A stretch of 64,000 bases of DNA from Physcomitrium patens (lineage: Eukaryota > Streptophyta > Bryopsida > Funariales > Funariaceae). Both the position numbers and the translations under genes were made by a program. Below are positions 1 to 13,277 of the stretch, one piece after another; position 1 is the first letter of the stretch; every line of letters starts with the position of its first letter. Where the stretch lies: NCBI RefSeq assembly GCF_000002425.4, contig NC_037270.1, forward strand, positions 3,075,680 through 3,139,679, read 5' to 3'. The notes under the pieces were generated by a model. The model was not told the origin of the DNA and ran no database searches. It saw only the letters and a list, made by a program, of their open reading frames with translations.

Positions 1-688
1 ACAATGATAAGTTTTTTCTTATTCAATAAGAAGTTTATAACTTATTGTATTAGTTTGCACAAGCTCTCACTTAGACAAGTAAGCTTCTACAAACTTATAA
101 AAGCTTAGTAGAGACTAAGCTTGTATTGCTATGGCTTGACTTTTACTTCTCCAATCAAATCTTTATTTATAGCATCTTTTAAAGAGCCAATTATTACTCA
201 TAATGGCTTAAGCAATAAATTATCTTAATGAATCTACCTTCAACATTGTCAATAATAAATCTATGTCATTATTTTTAAATCTACATCAAAATTGGTTGAT
301 AAGGGCTTTGTTATTCCAATCTATATTAGAAATAAGATTTTAGAATTCATCAACATATGTAGTAGTTGAATGTGATCTTTATTGTAGCAATACAAGTTTA
401 ATCTCTACTATCCTTTTTTAATTACTTTTTCTAAGTATAGTTGTAAATACTTCCAAGAATGAATTAAAATTATAGAATAATTTTCAATCTTTTTCTATCA
501 AAGGTACAAATCAAAAGAGAGTAATTTTATATTGAAGTGTGCATATGAATCCAACTTAAATAAATCCATTTGAGGTATTGGAAAAGATGCAACTTTAAAT
601 AGAGCTTAACTTGTTATAAAAGTCTTTAAAATTTTGATCTTATTCCATCAAATTTCTTAGGCATAATAATCTTTGCTTCTCTTGTGCT
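1..688 (-). mobile_element. Element E, gag part (left piece, runs off window)
   Basis: Read on the minus strand, this stretch follows the gag region of the A/C chromovirus family, from the part matching the A motif REPRITLSEKFYG to near the zinc-knuckle region. It is closest to element F at 59.2-59.9 kb. Its other half is at 36329-36967; the two pieces meet exactly at the TATAG target duplication of element C. It is a very decayed, AT-rich fossil with many breaks. The rest of E lies left of the window. Confidence 0.75.
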
Positions 689-693
689 TATAG

Positions 694-1238
694 TGTCATG
701 GACATATATATTTATCCTGATAATTATCTAGATAATAAGAATAGTTAGAAGTAAGTCAAAGTAGATAAATATAATAATATCTTATAAAAAGCTTCTTAGA
801 AGCTTCATAGACATTGCTTTGCCTTTATACATGTCTATAGGTGATTTGTAGGTTGATAACTTGGCCAACAAGAAGGCCACGTGTTCATATGTTGACCACT
901 TGTAGTACAAGTTGAACATATGGCACACACCTAAGAAACTTGCCTTGCAAATTAGACATGTGTTTTGTAATTTGGACACATATTAGAGTTCCTATGGCAT
1001 GTTGTCATGTATTCTTTCTTTAAGTAATATATATAAAGGCAAGAGTGAAGTCTTCCTCACTCTTGTCAATTCTTTTCTTGATTTTTAGTCTAATTTCAAG
1101 AGTCTTATGTTTTCTAGTTGTTGTCAATAGCCATTCTAATTCTTCTTTGAATATACATACTTTCTTCTATTTTGTCACTTTCCTCTTGACACAAATTCCA
1201 CGACTTTATTCATCTTCTTTCAGTTTGTGTCCTTGACA
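694..1238 (+). repeat. Element C 5' LTR
   Basis: 545 bp, starting TGTCATGG and ending CTTGACA. It has a TATA stretch at about 1027-1037 and, some 30 bp on, the segment 1059-1070 that is complementary to the 12 bases just behind the LTR (1240-1251). It is homologous along its length to the LTRs of A, E, F and G. Confidence 0.88.
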
Positions 1239-1430
1239 GATTGACAAGAGTATACATATAATATCAGAGCTTTGTCATTTCTTGATTAAGAGTGGATTAC
1301 CTCTTTCTCTTAAGCAGACATAAGCATATTAGAAGTTGCGGATTACCCTCTTCTAAACTGAGATCGTTTCTAGAAATTTTTTTTCTTGATTCTTGAATAT
1401 AGACACTTTTCTTTTTATTGAATTAGCATA
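1239..1430 (+). other. Element C primer site and leader
   Basis: Directly after the LTR, ATTGACAAGAGT (1240-1251) is a perfect 12-base complement of ACTCTTGTCAAT (1059-1070) in the LTR, the arrangement used for self-primed reverse transcription. A TATCAGAGCT stretch follows 23 bases after the LTR; it resembles the plant initiator-tRNA primer site but is displaced from the LTR end. The rest is a leader without a recognisable gene. Confidence 0.6.
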
Positions 1431-3211
1431 GCAGAGCTTGCTGAAATGAAGAGTGCAATGGCTCAAATGCAAGAGAAAATGAGAGAATTATTGCTTGCAA
1501 TGCATCAACTCACACTACCACCATAAGGAGCAAGAGGATTATCAAGCAGTGAAGATATAAAAATAATTGGAATTGCTTCAACATCTACACTAAGTCATAC
1601 TAATGTTCCTACAATGAAACATCATTCAAGTTTCAAGGAACCAAAAATTGAATTGCTTGAGAAATTTAATAATATAAGATCTAAGTTTTAAGGATTCATC
1701 AATTAGGTACAATTGGTGATTGAACTACAACTTCAAAGTTTTCCAATTCAAAAATTACAAGTCACGTTTATTAGAACACTACTTTCAATTCCTACTTTAT
1801 CATAGTTTTTATCATTTCTTGAATGACGTGATCCAATATTAGATAATTTAGAAGCATTCTTAATAGAATTTCAATCTATGTATAAAAAATATGATACAAT
1901 TCGTGTTGCAACCAACAAGATTTGTGTCTTGCAATAAGGCAATTGATCAGTGATATTATATGCTTTACAATTTTGACAATTAGTGATAGATATTTAGTGG
2001 AATGATGCAGCACTCATTAACCAATTTCTCTATAGATTATAACATGAAGTAAAAAAATTGATATTATCCTTAGACAATGAGTCAAGCAATTGACTTTGTT
2101 GTGAAATGTGACAATCGGCTTTTTGAGTTTCGATCTGAGAATTACATAAGAAAACTTCAATGTTATTATAATTCAATGACAATACCAACAACTTTTTAAT
2201 CTAAGCATTTGAAAGTAGAAGACATGAAAATTGATGCAATATATTTTAAACCTCTTATTGAATAAAAAAAGACTTATTGTTATTAAGAAGGACTATATTC
2301 ATATTGTGGAGAAGCTAAGCACATTGCTTAATATTGTCCAAAGAAATGACATAACTTTTAAATGAGGAGTGCTGTTGTTAAAGATAAAAACATGTTGAAA
2401 AATAAATTTATCGAGCTGCAATAGAAACCATGCAGTTGGAATCTTGTACAATCCCTAATAAAGGTTCTATTCTCTCTTCAAAATCCTCTCCTTGTTTTAC
2501 AATAGATGTGCGTTTAGGATCAAATAACCACAAAGCCTCTACTTTAATAGATTCAAGAACCACTGCTTATTTTTTAGATAAAAAAGTCATTAAAAGTTAT
2601 AATATATAATTAATATAAAAAACTAAACTTGTACATGTAGAAGTCATAGACAGTCGTCCATTATCTTCTGGAGATGTTATTCATGAAACACTTCTTATAG
2701 ATGTAGTAATAAATAGTCATAATATTCTTATAATCTTAAATATAATTAGATCTCTCTTTAATCCAATAATTTTAGGTTTATCATGGCTAGAAAAGTATAA
2801 TCTTATGATGGATTGGATTTTTCATCAACTAAACTTTTCTGTGAATATTATTAAGAGTTTTTCTAATCTAGTAGAAAGTCATGAGTCTAGTATAGCCAAA
2901 CTTATACTTGTAGGTATAAAAGTTTTTTTACATGCTACAAAAGAAGGATCAACTTTTGTTAATTATGCCACACCTATTTTAAATGATGGAAAGATTTCAA
3001 GTAAAATTTTAAGTCAATATCAAGAAATTCAAGTTATTTTTGAGAAGAAGAATGCAAATATTCTCTTTAAGCATTGTCCATATGAATCCTTAATTGATCT
3101 TAAAGAAGGAACTCAGTAGTCATTTGGTCCAATCTATAGTTTATCACAAAATGAGTTGGCTGAACTCAAGAAGTACATTGATGAGAACTCGGCTAAGAAT
3201 TTCATATGTTG
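1431..3211 (+). mobile_element. Element C gag, protease and start of RT
   Basis: The first part matches the gag of A (start of gag with the AEMKSAMAQMQE motif) through a CCHC-type knuckle near 2.3 kb. The protease part follows, with a motif corresponding to LDSGAS of A near 2.55 kb. The RT start reaches the point matching residues NFIRHSKS of A and is then cut by insertion X. It is a fossil with many breaks. Confidence 0.75.
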
Positions 3212-4328
3212 TTAAGATAGAGAGAGTTTGCCTCAAGAAAGTGCTAGGCTCCTCACTACCACTAATTGCTCAATCAAGTCTTGAGATAAGAAAGACCAAG
3301 TTTTTATATATGTATATAATACTTTTAGGTACTATTACATCAAATACATAAGCCTCAAGTAACCAACAACATCCAAAGTATGATAAAATCTTCTAAAAAC
3401 TTATATATCCTTATATAGAAATTTTTCCAAACTTCAATACCCCATATCTCTTGATCTGACTATCTAAACTTACTAAAATTTTATATAAAGTACTGATGTA
3501 CTTCTAACAACTATCACAATAAATTTCAATTTTAAATTTATGACGGATCTTAAGATATCACCAAAATCCTAACAGTAGCTTCAAATCCTAGTGTTTATAT
3601 ATTGTCATGAAAATTTCTTCATATCTCACAAACTAAGTACTCAAATACCACAAAATTTATATATATGGCTTTTTAATACAATAATTTATCTTTTCCAAAA
3701 GGTTTTAGTCAAAAATTCATCCAAAAACTCAAGATATGGCTCAAACCATTACTATGAATAAAATGACTTAGTTACTACCTTTGATTTGGATGCTCTGACT
3801 TCAACCTTCTATAACTTCTTCATCCAAACTCCAAATTCATCAAATAATATATAAAAGTATAGTCAAGAAAGTTTTCTCTCCAATTCCAATTTCTAATCCT
3901 TCGTTGCTCTCTGTAAACACATGTTATGCCCCAAAGTGTGACAATAGGTATGAAATTTATACCTTAATTTTGTATACATATATCTCCTTCATAAAAACTC
4001 CAAATCACACAAACTCTTCATCCAAATTTTATCCACAACCTTGAACTTACTGATCCTAGACTCCAAAGCTTAAATGCTTCTGAAAATAAAATCCTAATCC
4101 CTAATAAGGCCTCGAGCAGCCTCTGTAATGTCCATTAGATATGACATTCGACCAATAGAAATAAAGGTCTTCACTTCTTACCTTCATCCAATTATACCTT
4201 ATTTTCATCTTTTTCAATAAGCCTCCTAATAGTTTAAACTTTCATCTTTAAACTCCAACCTTCTCTTAAGCTTTATACTAAATATCTAAATCCTACATAA
4301 TATAAACACTATGATCAAAATAGATAAA
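3212..4328. mobile_element. Insertion X, left piece (probable solo LTR)
   Basis: This stretch interrupts the RT region of C and resumes at 32390-32527 after element D, about 1.25 kb in all. It begins TGTTAAG and ends ATGACA, so the ends fit the TG...CA rule of LTRs, and it has no credible coding region. No second copy is in the window. The exact left edge is uncertain by a few bases and the target duplication is not clean. The family is not recognised; a solo LTR is the likeliest reading. Confidence 0.45.
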
Positions 4329-4657
4329 TATCAAGAACATATACTAGGAAGTTGTAGAAGATTCTAGAAGGTACTAGAGAAGTTTTGTAGTTTATAGAAA
4401 CTACTTGAGAAGTTTTCAAGCTCATGGAAGCTGCTTGAAAAGTTTCCTAGTTTTTGGAAGCTGCTTGAGAAGCTTCTTAGCTTGTAGTATATATAGGAGC
4501 CGAGATTGAGGGAATCCTCAGTCTCAATAATATACCTCTTGGAGCTCTAGTTCACCTCTCTAGTCTTGTTCTTGTACTCATCTGATTAATCTAGTTCTTG
4601 TCGATTTTTCTTGAGCTTCTTGTTTAAATTTCCAGTCAGTATTCTAAATTCATGACA
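4329..4657 (+). repeat. Element D 5' LTR
   Basis: 329 bp. The U3 part holds three full 30-bp tandem units (consensus near GAAGCTGCTTGAGAAGCTTC plus ten bases) and one partial unit, followed by a TATA box and a palindrome GAGATTGAGG...CCTCAGTCTC. It is 60 bp shorter than the 3' LTR because that one has two more units. Confidence 0.86.
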
Positions 4658-5285
4658 GTTTGTCGAGACTTCACTCATCTTTCATATCAGAGCTATTTCT
4701 TTCTTATTAGAGTGTGGGTTATCCCTCTTCTTGAAGGTGTTGGCATTTTAAAGGTTGTAGATTACCCTCCTCAAATTAATATTTCATCTATTATAATATT
4801 GGAGTCTTATCTTTCTTCGAGAGAATAGATTATCCCTCTTCTTAAAGGTTTTAAGGCATTTTAGAGGTTGCCGAGTACCCTCCTCTAAACCAATACTACC
4901 TTCTTGTAGAGTCATTTCTTTCCTTCTCTTAGAATGGCCGGAGGTCAAGATATTAGTATGATTGAAAGTTCAGAGTCCAAGTTGGACGCCATTATGAATG
5001 CTCTTGCTACATTATCACAGAGAACTGCAGAGATTGAAGGAATCATTACAAGACTTCATAATAATGGAGCATCTGAGATGGCACAATCAAGAATTCACCA
5101 ACCTCAAGCTTCAACACCAAGAGAAGCAGCTTTGCCTCTAGTTCAACAAGGACTGTTGGTCTTACAACAAAAAGAGCCTTGAGTTAGCCTTCCAAAAAAG
5201 TTTGATGGCATGCGTTCCAAGTTTTGAGGTTTTGTTAATCAAATTAGATTGATAACAGCTTTATAGCCCAAATGCTATCTAACGG
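4658..5285 (+). mobile_element. Element D primer site, leader and gag start
   Basis: The bases behind the LTR (TTGTCGAGAC, 4660-4669) are a perfect complement of GTCTCGACAA in the 3' LTR (32253-32262), at the probable RNA start. Gag begins at 4934 with MAGGQDISMIESSESK and a coiled-coil-like stretch (LDAIMNALATLSQRTAEIEG). The gag region is interrupted by the solo LTR B1 at 5286. Confidence 0.7.
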
Positions 5286-6364
5286 TGTCATATTGTAACA
5301 CAAATATACCATGAAAATATAAAGAAAGGGGACTTTTATTAATGTTCAGTTACCTCAAATATTGGGAGCAACGACCGATTTCAGTGCCATTATTCAAGGG
5401 CCAATTCAGACACCCCGTCACAGTCGGTCAAAGCATACTTACTAGTAACGAAATGCTCCGTTTGAGTCCAATAGTGGGAGTCAACAGAATCAAAAGGACT
5501 AAATTGATGACTGAGCGAGCCTGACGCGAAGGACCAATTTGATTCAATTACGGGAACATCCAGCTCTTACTACGGGCCTCTTAGCCAATATGAGTCCTGA
5601 TTTGGTCATTCGACTCAATGTGGTCCCGATTATGGGGGTTTTAATTCTATTTCGGACTGTCCTGTTCTCTATGCCATTTCAAGGAACGTTGTTTCTAGAA
5701 AAAGAACCTTTTAAAAGGCAAAAAATCAAGAAGAAAGCTTTGAAGGCAGAGCCAATTTTGGATCCAAGACGGAAGATTAAAGAAATTCAGAGGCTAGGGT
5801 TTGAGAGGAGAGGAGAGAAAAAAAAATTCAGAAATGGTTAGGATAGAGGAGAGGATTCAGAGATTCGGAAATTAGGGAGGTTAAGAAAAAGGGAGGATAC
5901 AAGGTTTTTGGGTAGAAGTCAGAAAAGAGACTTCTGGCGATCAATGTTGAAAGGTCGATGTGTTGTACTAGTGAATCAGGGTTTTAATGAAGTGGGTGTC
6001 ATTACTCTTCACTATTTTGTGAAATCGAAGTTACGTCTGTGATTGAAGAATTAAAAGGATGTCTATAGGATTGAGTATGCGGAGTGAATGAAATTTTTTG
6101 GATTAATCTAACAAGACAGTCAGTGGATACAAGGTCTTGAGTATAAAGGGGTATTGGAGATAAGCAGATCAAGTTGTTTGGGGTTCTCTGTAATGTCTAG
6201 AGACCTACCGACAGGGACAAAAAGAATTTTGGCGAGTAGTCGAAGGACATCCATATAGATTTATGATATATTCTTGTAATTGTTCATATTCCAATAGTCA
6301 AAAACTAATAGATTGCTTGAATATTAGAAAATCTCTATACTACCTCCTACAGCCAGACGCCCGA

Positions 6365-7612
6365 TGTCGTATTACGTATTTTCCTGCTTGAGAATGCGCC
6401 GGGCGTCTGGCTGTAGAAGGTAGTAAGGAGATTCGTCAATAGTCAAGCAGTCTATCAGTTTTTGACTGTTAGAATATAAACGACTGCAAGAATACACGTA
6501 AATCTATATGGATGCTCCTTTGACTGCTCGCCGAAGTCCTTTTTGTCTCGGCCGGTAGGTCTCTAAACGTTACAGAGAACCCCAAACAACCCAAACTGTT
6601 AATCTTTGTTACCGCTTTGTACTTACAATCTTGTATTCACTGACTGTCTTGTTAGATTAATCCAATAAATTTTATTCACCCCGCATACTCAATCCTATAG
6701 ACACCCTTTTAATTCTTTCAATCTCAGACGTAACTCAATTTTATAAAACAGTCAAGAATAATCAAACCCACTTCATTAAAAATCTCGATTTACTATTATA
6801 ACACTGACTTCAGCAACGATTGCCTCAGTCTTCCCAAAACCCTATGAAGAAAAAAAACCCAATTCTCTCTCCTTTCTTCCCCGACCCAAAGCATGAAGCT
6901 CCTCTCCAATCCCCTCCCAAAAACTCTCCCCCCCCTAAACCTTATCCTCTGAATTTCTTCAATCTTCCGTCTTGGATCCAAAATTGGCTCACACCGTCAG
7001 AGCTTAGATCCGAAATTGGCTCTCGCCATCAAAGCTTTCTCCTCCGTTTTTACCTTTAAGAGATCCATTTACCGAAAACAACGTTCTCTAAAACGGCACA
7101 AAGAATAGGACAGCCTGAAACAGAATCAAAACCCCGTACTCGGGTCCACATTGAGTCGCCCGACCAATTCAGGTCTCATATTGGATAAGATGCCTGTAGT
7201 AACTTGGATGTTCGCGTAATTGGGTTCAAATAGTCCTTGCGTTAGATTGGCTAAGGTCCGTAGTAAGACTTGGATTTTCCCGTCATTACACTGCATTGGG
7301 TTGCCCGGCCAATTCAGGTCTCATATTGGATAAGAGGACCCGGATTGGATTCTTGAAATTGGATCCAATTGGCTCTTCGAACCAAGCTCACCCGTCGTGT
7401 GAATTGGTCCTTTCTCTTCCTACTGACTCTCGTTAATGGAATCGAATGGAGCATTTCAATATCCCCCGGCTGACTGTAACGGGGTGACTGAACCTGGCCA
7501 CTCAGTATGTGCATCAGAGTTGGTCGTTGCTCCCAATATTCGAGGTAACTGAACATTAATAAAAGTCCCCTTTCTTTATATTTTTATAGTATACTCGTGT
7601 TACAACACGACA
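6365..7612 (-). repeat. Element B2 3' LTR
   Basis: 1248 bp, with inverted ends TGTCG...CGACA. It contains a tandem duplication of about 145 bp that includes the phrase AATTCAGGTCTCATATTGG twice. It lies head to head with B1, producing a near-perfect inverted pair of LTRs from 5286 to 7612 with almost no spacer. Confidence 0.86.
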
Positions 7613-10600
7613 TCCACCCCCTCTGAACCTGTGCATCCTCCAGTATACACCAATTTACCCGATTGCTGTTTGATTCAGAATATATCCTCTACGTCTTTGT
7701 CCTGTTCGTCTTCGTCACCTTCATTATCCAAATCACTTTCAACTTCTTGCTGCTGAATCTCTATACCTTCATTAAGGTCTTCCATATTCATCTCCGCATG
7801 TCTTCGTTTAAATATTATTACTCGCTTCCCTGCAATTGGTATTTTCAATTTTGTACCATCTAACTCCCGTAACGAGTAAGTCGCATTATCATGAACTGTT
7901 GTTACCACATATGGTCCAAACCAACGTTTTGAAAATTTTCGCAAAGTACTATGTTGATTATCTAGACTATTGTCATAAATAAGTACCCAGTCACCTTCCT
8001 CCATTGCTTTTGGTCTCAATCGATGTTGCTTATCGAATCGCACCTTGTTTTGTAACCTTGCTCTTTTTAACCTTTCCAATGTTATCTGGCCATCTTTCGT
8101 TCTTTGCTCCAATTGTCGAATCCTAATAGCCAGAAGTTCTTCTCTTGTCAATCTATCTTCCCATGGTAGCATACTCCAAGTAAGTACCTTTTCTTCAATC
8201 GACATAATTGGTTTTTGACCTGTCATAAGTTCTACTGGCAAATATCCTGTCACCGAGCTATGTATTGTTCGATCAGCCCATAATGCAAATGACAAAAGCC
8301 GTGGCTACTCTTTAACTTTCCCATTATAAGCTTTAACCAATGCTTTCACAATCGGTGGGTGACCACGTTCGCTTTTTGCATTCCTTTTTGGATTATAAGC
8401 AGTAGTCAGTGATAGTTTAACTCCACATCTTTCAAAGAACTTACGAGCTTCTTGTGCATTTAATTCTCCACGATTTGCAGTGATTTTTCCTACGCACCCG
8501 TAACGGCAAATGACATCTTCAAGCAAAAATCTACAAATCCCCTCTGTAGATTTTGTCCTCAATGCTCTTCCTTCTACTTGATTTGATAAATCTTCGCGAG
8601 CTAAAACCAAATATCTCATCTACCATAACCCAACCGGCATAATAACCAAATCAACAACCCATTTAAAATGAATAGCCAGAGGATATGTAGAATGAAGACC
8701 ATCTCGGTGTCGGATATTAGAATACGATTGACAGATTTCACATGACTCTACAAATGAGAGCACATCTCGATACATATTTTTCCACCAATATCGTTCCTTG
8801 AGTTTAGCAAAAGTAGCCCATATTCCTCTATACCCTGCCCATAAACTATCATGAAACTCCTTCAAAAATTTTAGTTTTTCTTCCCTTTTGCCTATCACTC
8901 ATCGTGGCATCCCAATTCCTTTCTTCGGTCTTTTCCATAAGAATCCATCTCGAAGTAAAAATCCATATGCTTTTTTTCTAAATTTGTTTGAATTTTTCTG
9001 AAGACCGATTTCCTTGCTTAGTCAAGGTATTCAAATAATGACCAATATCCAATAATTCTCTTTCAAAAGATTCTTCAAGAAATAGCTTGTCTTCTTTGTT
9101 GAGATTTGATATTGAATAGAATTTCAATCCGAAGTCATCAATGTCTTCAACCATTTTGTCCTCCCTCTCGTATCTTGCTTGAGATAGCATGTCTGCTACT
9201 AAATTGTCTTTTCCAGTAATATGCTTAAATTCTGGATTTAGTGACTTAATATAAGCAATCCATCTCAACATTGCAATATCTGGAGTTGAACAGTTAATAA
9301 TCATTCCAAGCAATGGCAAGCAATCTGTTTCAATTACTACTACTGCCCCAATCAAATAATCCCTTTCAGCTTTCATAGCCGAAACGACTCCCCAAAGTTC
9401 TCTTTTGACTTGCGAATATGCACGCTGACGAATACTTAAAACTTTAGCACCAAACCGAACTGTAAATCTATTCCCACTGGAATCATCTTGATCCACAGCC
9501 CATCCAATGGCAATTGGACTAGCGTCCACAATAAGAATCACTGGTCTATTGCACTTATAATCAACCTTCCTCAATATTGGAGGTGACATCAATAATTTCT
9601 TCAATCTTTGCATTGCTTGAATATGCCTTTCTTCCCATTTAAATCAGTAACCCTTGCGTAACAGTTCATATAATAATCCGCTATGTGAGTAAAATGAGGG
9701 ACCCAAATTCGATAAAATACACATGCATCCAAAAACCTGCGAACCTCTGTTAAAGAATCACAATCTTCTTTCATCCATCTAATTGCATCAACTTTAGTCA
9801 GATCAAGTTTTCTTCCGTAAGATCCACATAAATGTCCAACAATCACAACCTCTCGTACTCCAAATACGGACTTCATACCTGATAATGTACGATGAACTTC
9901 TCCAAGCCGAGTTCACAATCTTGTATATGATCAACAACAAATTTGCGACACCCCCTCGTATCTAAAGTTTCATCCTTGTCTCCTTCTCTGCACCCTTTTA
10001 TAGGAACATCATCTAGAAAAGGCATAGTCTTTTTCGGAATAAAATCTCTCAATACCTTATTCATCCCATTCATCATATGCGCAACTGAGTTGGTCGCGCC
10101 TTGAGGAAGAGTGCACATTCTAACTAATCCAAGTGGTGTCCTCATTGTTGTCACATCTCTACTTCCTTCGGCAAGTTGAAATTGATCATAACCTGAATAC
10201 AAGTCACCCATTGAATAGATCGCCCTTCTTGCAAACACCTCAGTAAATTCATCCACAATAGGTCCAATTCCTACATTTCTGACAGTTACTGCATTCACTG
10301 GTTGCATATCTTGAATAAACCGTAGTGACCCATTCTTCTTAGGTACCGTAAACCATCGACTAGAATACAGCGCAAATGAGGGTTCCAATATTTTCATCTT
10401 CATCTTTTCTTTTAATAGTTCCCGCAATTTAGGTAAATGTGCCCTCGATACTAGAAACGGTCTTAGATTTCAAGGTACATGTGGTATAGTTAAGATAACC
10501 ATAGGTGTTATAATATTTGGATCCACACATCCAATTTCATAAGTTTCAAAGGCAAACGATCTACCTTGTTTAGCCAACATCTTTTTGAAGCAAGTAATTT

Positions 10601-11050
10601 CCTCCAGCAATAAAGAACCATCAGAACCAATCTTCAATTCTTCAAAAGTCTCTTTAGTAAACTGATGTCCAATACTCATTGGATCTCTTAAACTTGCTTC
10701 TTTTGATGCTTCTCCCATTTGTTCTTTAGAATCTTCTGGTAATGGTCCGGCAACAGGCTTTACTTTCTTATCTGCCGTTTTACATCTCGTCTCTACAGTG
10801 ACTTTTGGTGCTTGAAAAGATTCAAGCATGGTATAAACCACTCTTGAATGAATCTCAACAATCTTATCATTATCCCCTAACCCAATAGATGTAATCAATT
10901 CCAATGAATCTTCCAGTCCATTTTCTTCATAAACACCTAAAATCCTCTCATCATCTTGCAGTGTATCTAATTTTCGTAATTCTCCTTCAATATCATATAA
11001 CCTTTTTCTTCTTTTTCTTTAAAAATCATCAACTTTCTTATACATAATAT
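7613..11050 (-). mobile_element. Element B2 pol: RT, RNase H, integrase
   Basis: On the minus strand the RT region (about 9.87-10.43 kb) shows WFTVPKKNGSLRF, then DLYSGYDQFQL, then TLPQGATNS and FLDDVPIKG. RNase H (about 9.2-9.6 kb) has LIVDASPIAIGWAV and the QVKREL and ETD boxes. The integrase has its zinc-binding HxnCxxC part near 8.7-8.85 kb (ending CEICQS) and a core near 8.3-8.6 kb. The C-terminus ends in a run of Asp/Glu residues. Family: Ty3/gypsy, unlike the chromoviruses here. It is broken, with several breaks in this part. Confidence 0.82.
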
Positions 11051-13272
11051 TTCCATTCTCCAATATACCAATAAAACTCGCATCAAAGGCACCTTTATCT
11101 CGCGAGAGTACCTCCTCCTTTGTACCTCGATAATCTCGCTTTACAGTGGTACCTCCCCAAAATCCTTAAATCCTTCAACAATCTTTGGCAATGGTTTCTC
11201 CCTCAACCTATCTCGATTCCGTTCATGGTTAGGACGTACTGTTAGAAATTGTACAGCTTTCCTCCCATCTTCGCTCCGTACCCTTGCATAAGCAGAACCA
11301 TCGTCAAGTACTTTTGTTTCCATCCGTGTTGCCATAATATAAGGTTGTCCTAAAATCAACGAATAAGACGTTGTATCTTGAACAAAGAAATGTTGCTCTG
11401 TCACAACATCCCCAATCCGAATTTTGACATCTGGACAAGCTCCATATAATTCGCCCCATGTGTTATTAGTTGCTCGAATTGTCCATCCATGTTCCATATC
11501 AATTGGCTATTTTTGCTTCTTATAAAGATCTTTAGACATGAGATTTATTTCAGAACCATGGTCGACTAAAGCAAAAATTGGTTCTTCAATATCTCCTACT
11601 TTCACCAATACCTCAATAGTTGCCCTTGCTCAATGCTTTCGAGTATAATGGCTCAAAGTTTCCATTTCCTTGTCACTAGAATCATTGAAACGTACTCGTT
11701 GATTATACCCATTCTTTTCATTTGTTGGTTGCTTGTAACTTATATCAACCTCTTCTTCATCTTTATATATTTTTGCATCAATAGCATGACTCATTCCAGT
11801 TTCGCCCATTAATTGCCTCTTTTGCTTAATGCTGTCAATGATGACATCATGAAACTCCTTCTTTGCAATTCCCAAGACTTCTTTCAATGTGAATTCCACC
11901 TTAGCGTTTAATATACGTTCTTTCAACACCCCTTTCAAATTTTTTGCCACTTCAATGTCAAAAAGTAGCTTATAAGCAATTGATTTGCCCTTATCTTTTG
12001 TCTCCATTGTTTTTTCTCCCAATGATGCTGAGGTATCTTTTACAGGCAATTCTTGTGAAGCTGCCTCCTGAGCCTTGTCTCCTTGACTTTGCCTCTTAGA
12101 AGAATTTCCTTCTCTAGTATCATCAAAATTTCTTCGTCTCTTTTCTTCTATGAAATCTTCATGTTGGCTCTTAGCAATATATGCATGAACTGAAAGAGAC
12201 TCAACAGGATCCTCCGAACTTGTTCTACCTCGTATTGTAGGTGCAGTCTTCAATAACGCTTCTCGAGGTAATTTCCCTTCTTGCATTGAAAAAATGGCAG
12301 AAAACCAAAACTCACTAGTTTCCGTACTTCCACCAATTTCATCATCTATTCTAGCACCATAACTTGCACTTTCTCGTGCTGATGTTTCATGCTCTTTTAG
12401 GTAATCTTGAACTAATGCTCTCATTCTTCCCTTGCCAAAATTGGTTTGAAGAAGATCCTCCCTATCTTTCAATGCTATCTTCCCATCTTTCTAGCAAATA
12501 ATTCCCTGCGTATCATATTATTAAATTCATTGCAATCTTTTCTAGTGTGTGAAGCATCATCACACCAAATGCATCTTTGTACATATCCTTATTTTGAAAC
12601 ATTCTTCGAATTGTTTATAGAAGTATTCTCTTCAAGTCTTGCCAATTTGATTTAAAGATCTCGCATTCTTCGTATAATTTCTTCCATCCGCATATCTGCT
12701 TTCTTTGATAAGGATGTCGAAGGTTGAACTGTAGGCATTGTTGGTGCTGTTGTACGTACTCGAGCTTTGGATGCTTGTATTGCTTCTGATTATTGCTCCT
12801 ATCCTTCCTCCTTTCTTTTTTTGTAAGCAACCCCACTGCATCTTCAACGTTCTTCCACTTAGTTGTCAATCCTTCATCTTCTTCTTTGTCTTTAAGAAGG
12901 AGTTATAATTTCTCTTGCAATTCTCTATCAGCAGCTTGAAGAAATAGATCAACTTTGTTCGGCTCCAATGTCAATTTTTCTACCTTCGACAATTGAGAGT
13001 ATTGCCTCTCAAATTCCCTTAGTAGCTCTGTTGCTTGCAAATTCTTATTGGGCCGTTCAATCCATTCCAGAAACAGCTTCTTAGTAATACGATCAACATC
13101 TTCCAAGAAATATTCGTCTTTCAATGCATGTGAAAAAACCTCCCATGAATTCCCATAACGATCTGTAATCGATGTAATGTAGTCTCTTATCTCCGGTATC
13201 ATAGCAAGTCCAAATAATTCAACCATTTTTTTTTCAGAAACCCGATTTAATTCCATTTCACGAACATAACAT
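11051..13272 (-). mobile_element. Element B2 gag and protease
   Basis: The minus strand carries the gag capsid-like part (about 12.9-13.27 kb, motif CYVREMELNRVSEKK), a linker and the aspartic protease (about 11.1-11.6 kb, IRIGDVVTEQHFFVQDTTSY). The sister copy B3 shows the zinc knuckle CIWCDDASHTRKDC in the corresponding place. The right edge is the CTTAA target duplication of A; gag continues at 19651. Confidence 0.78.
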
Positions 13273-13277
13273 CTTAA

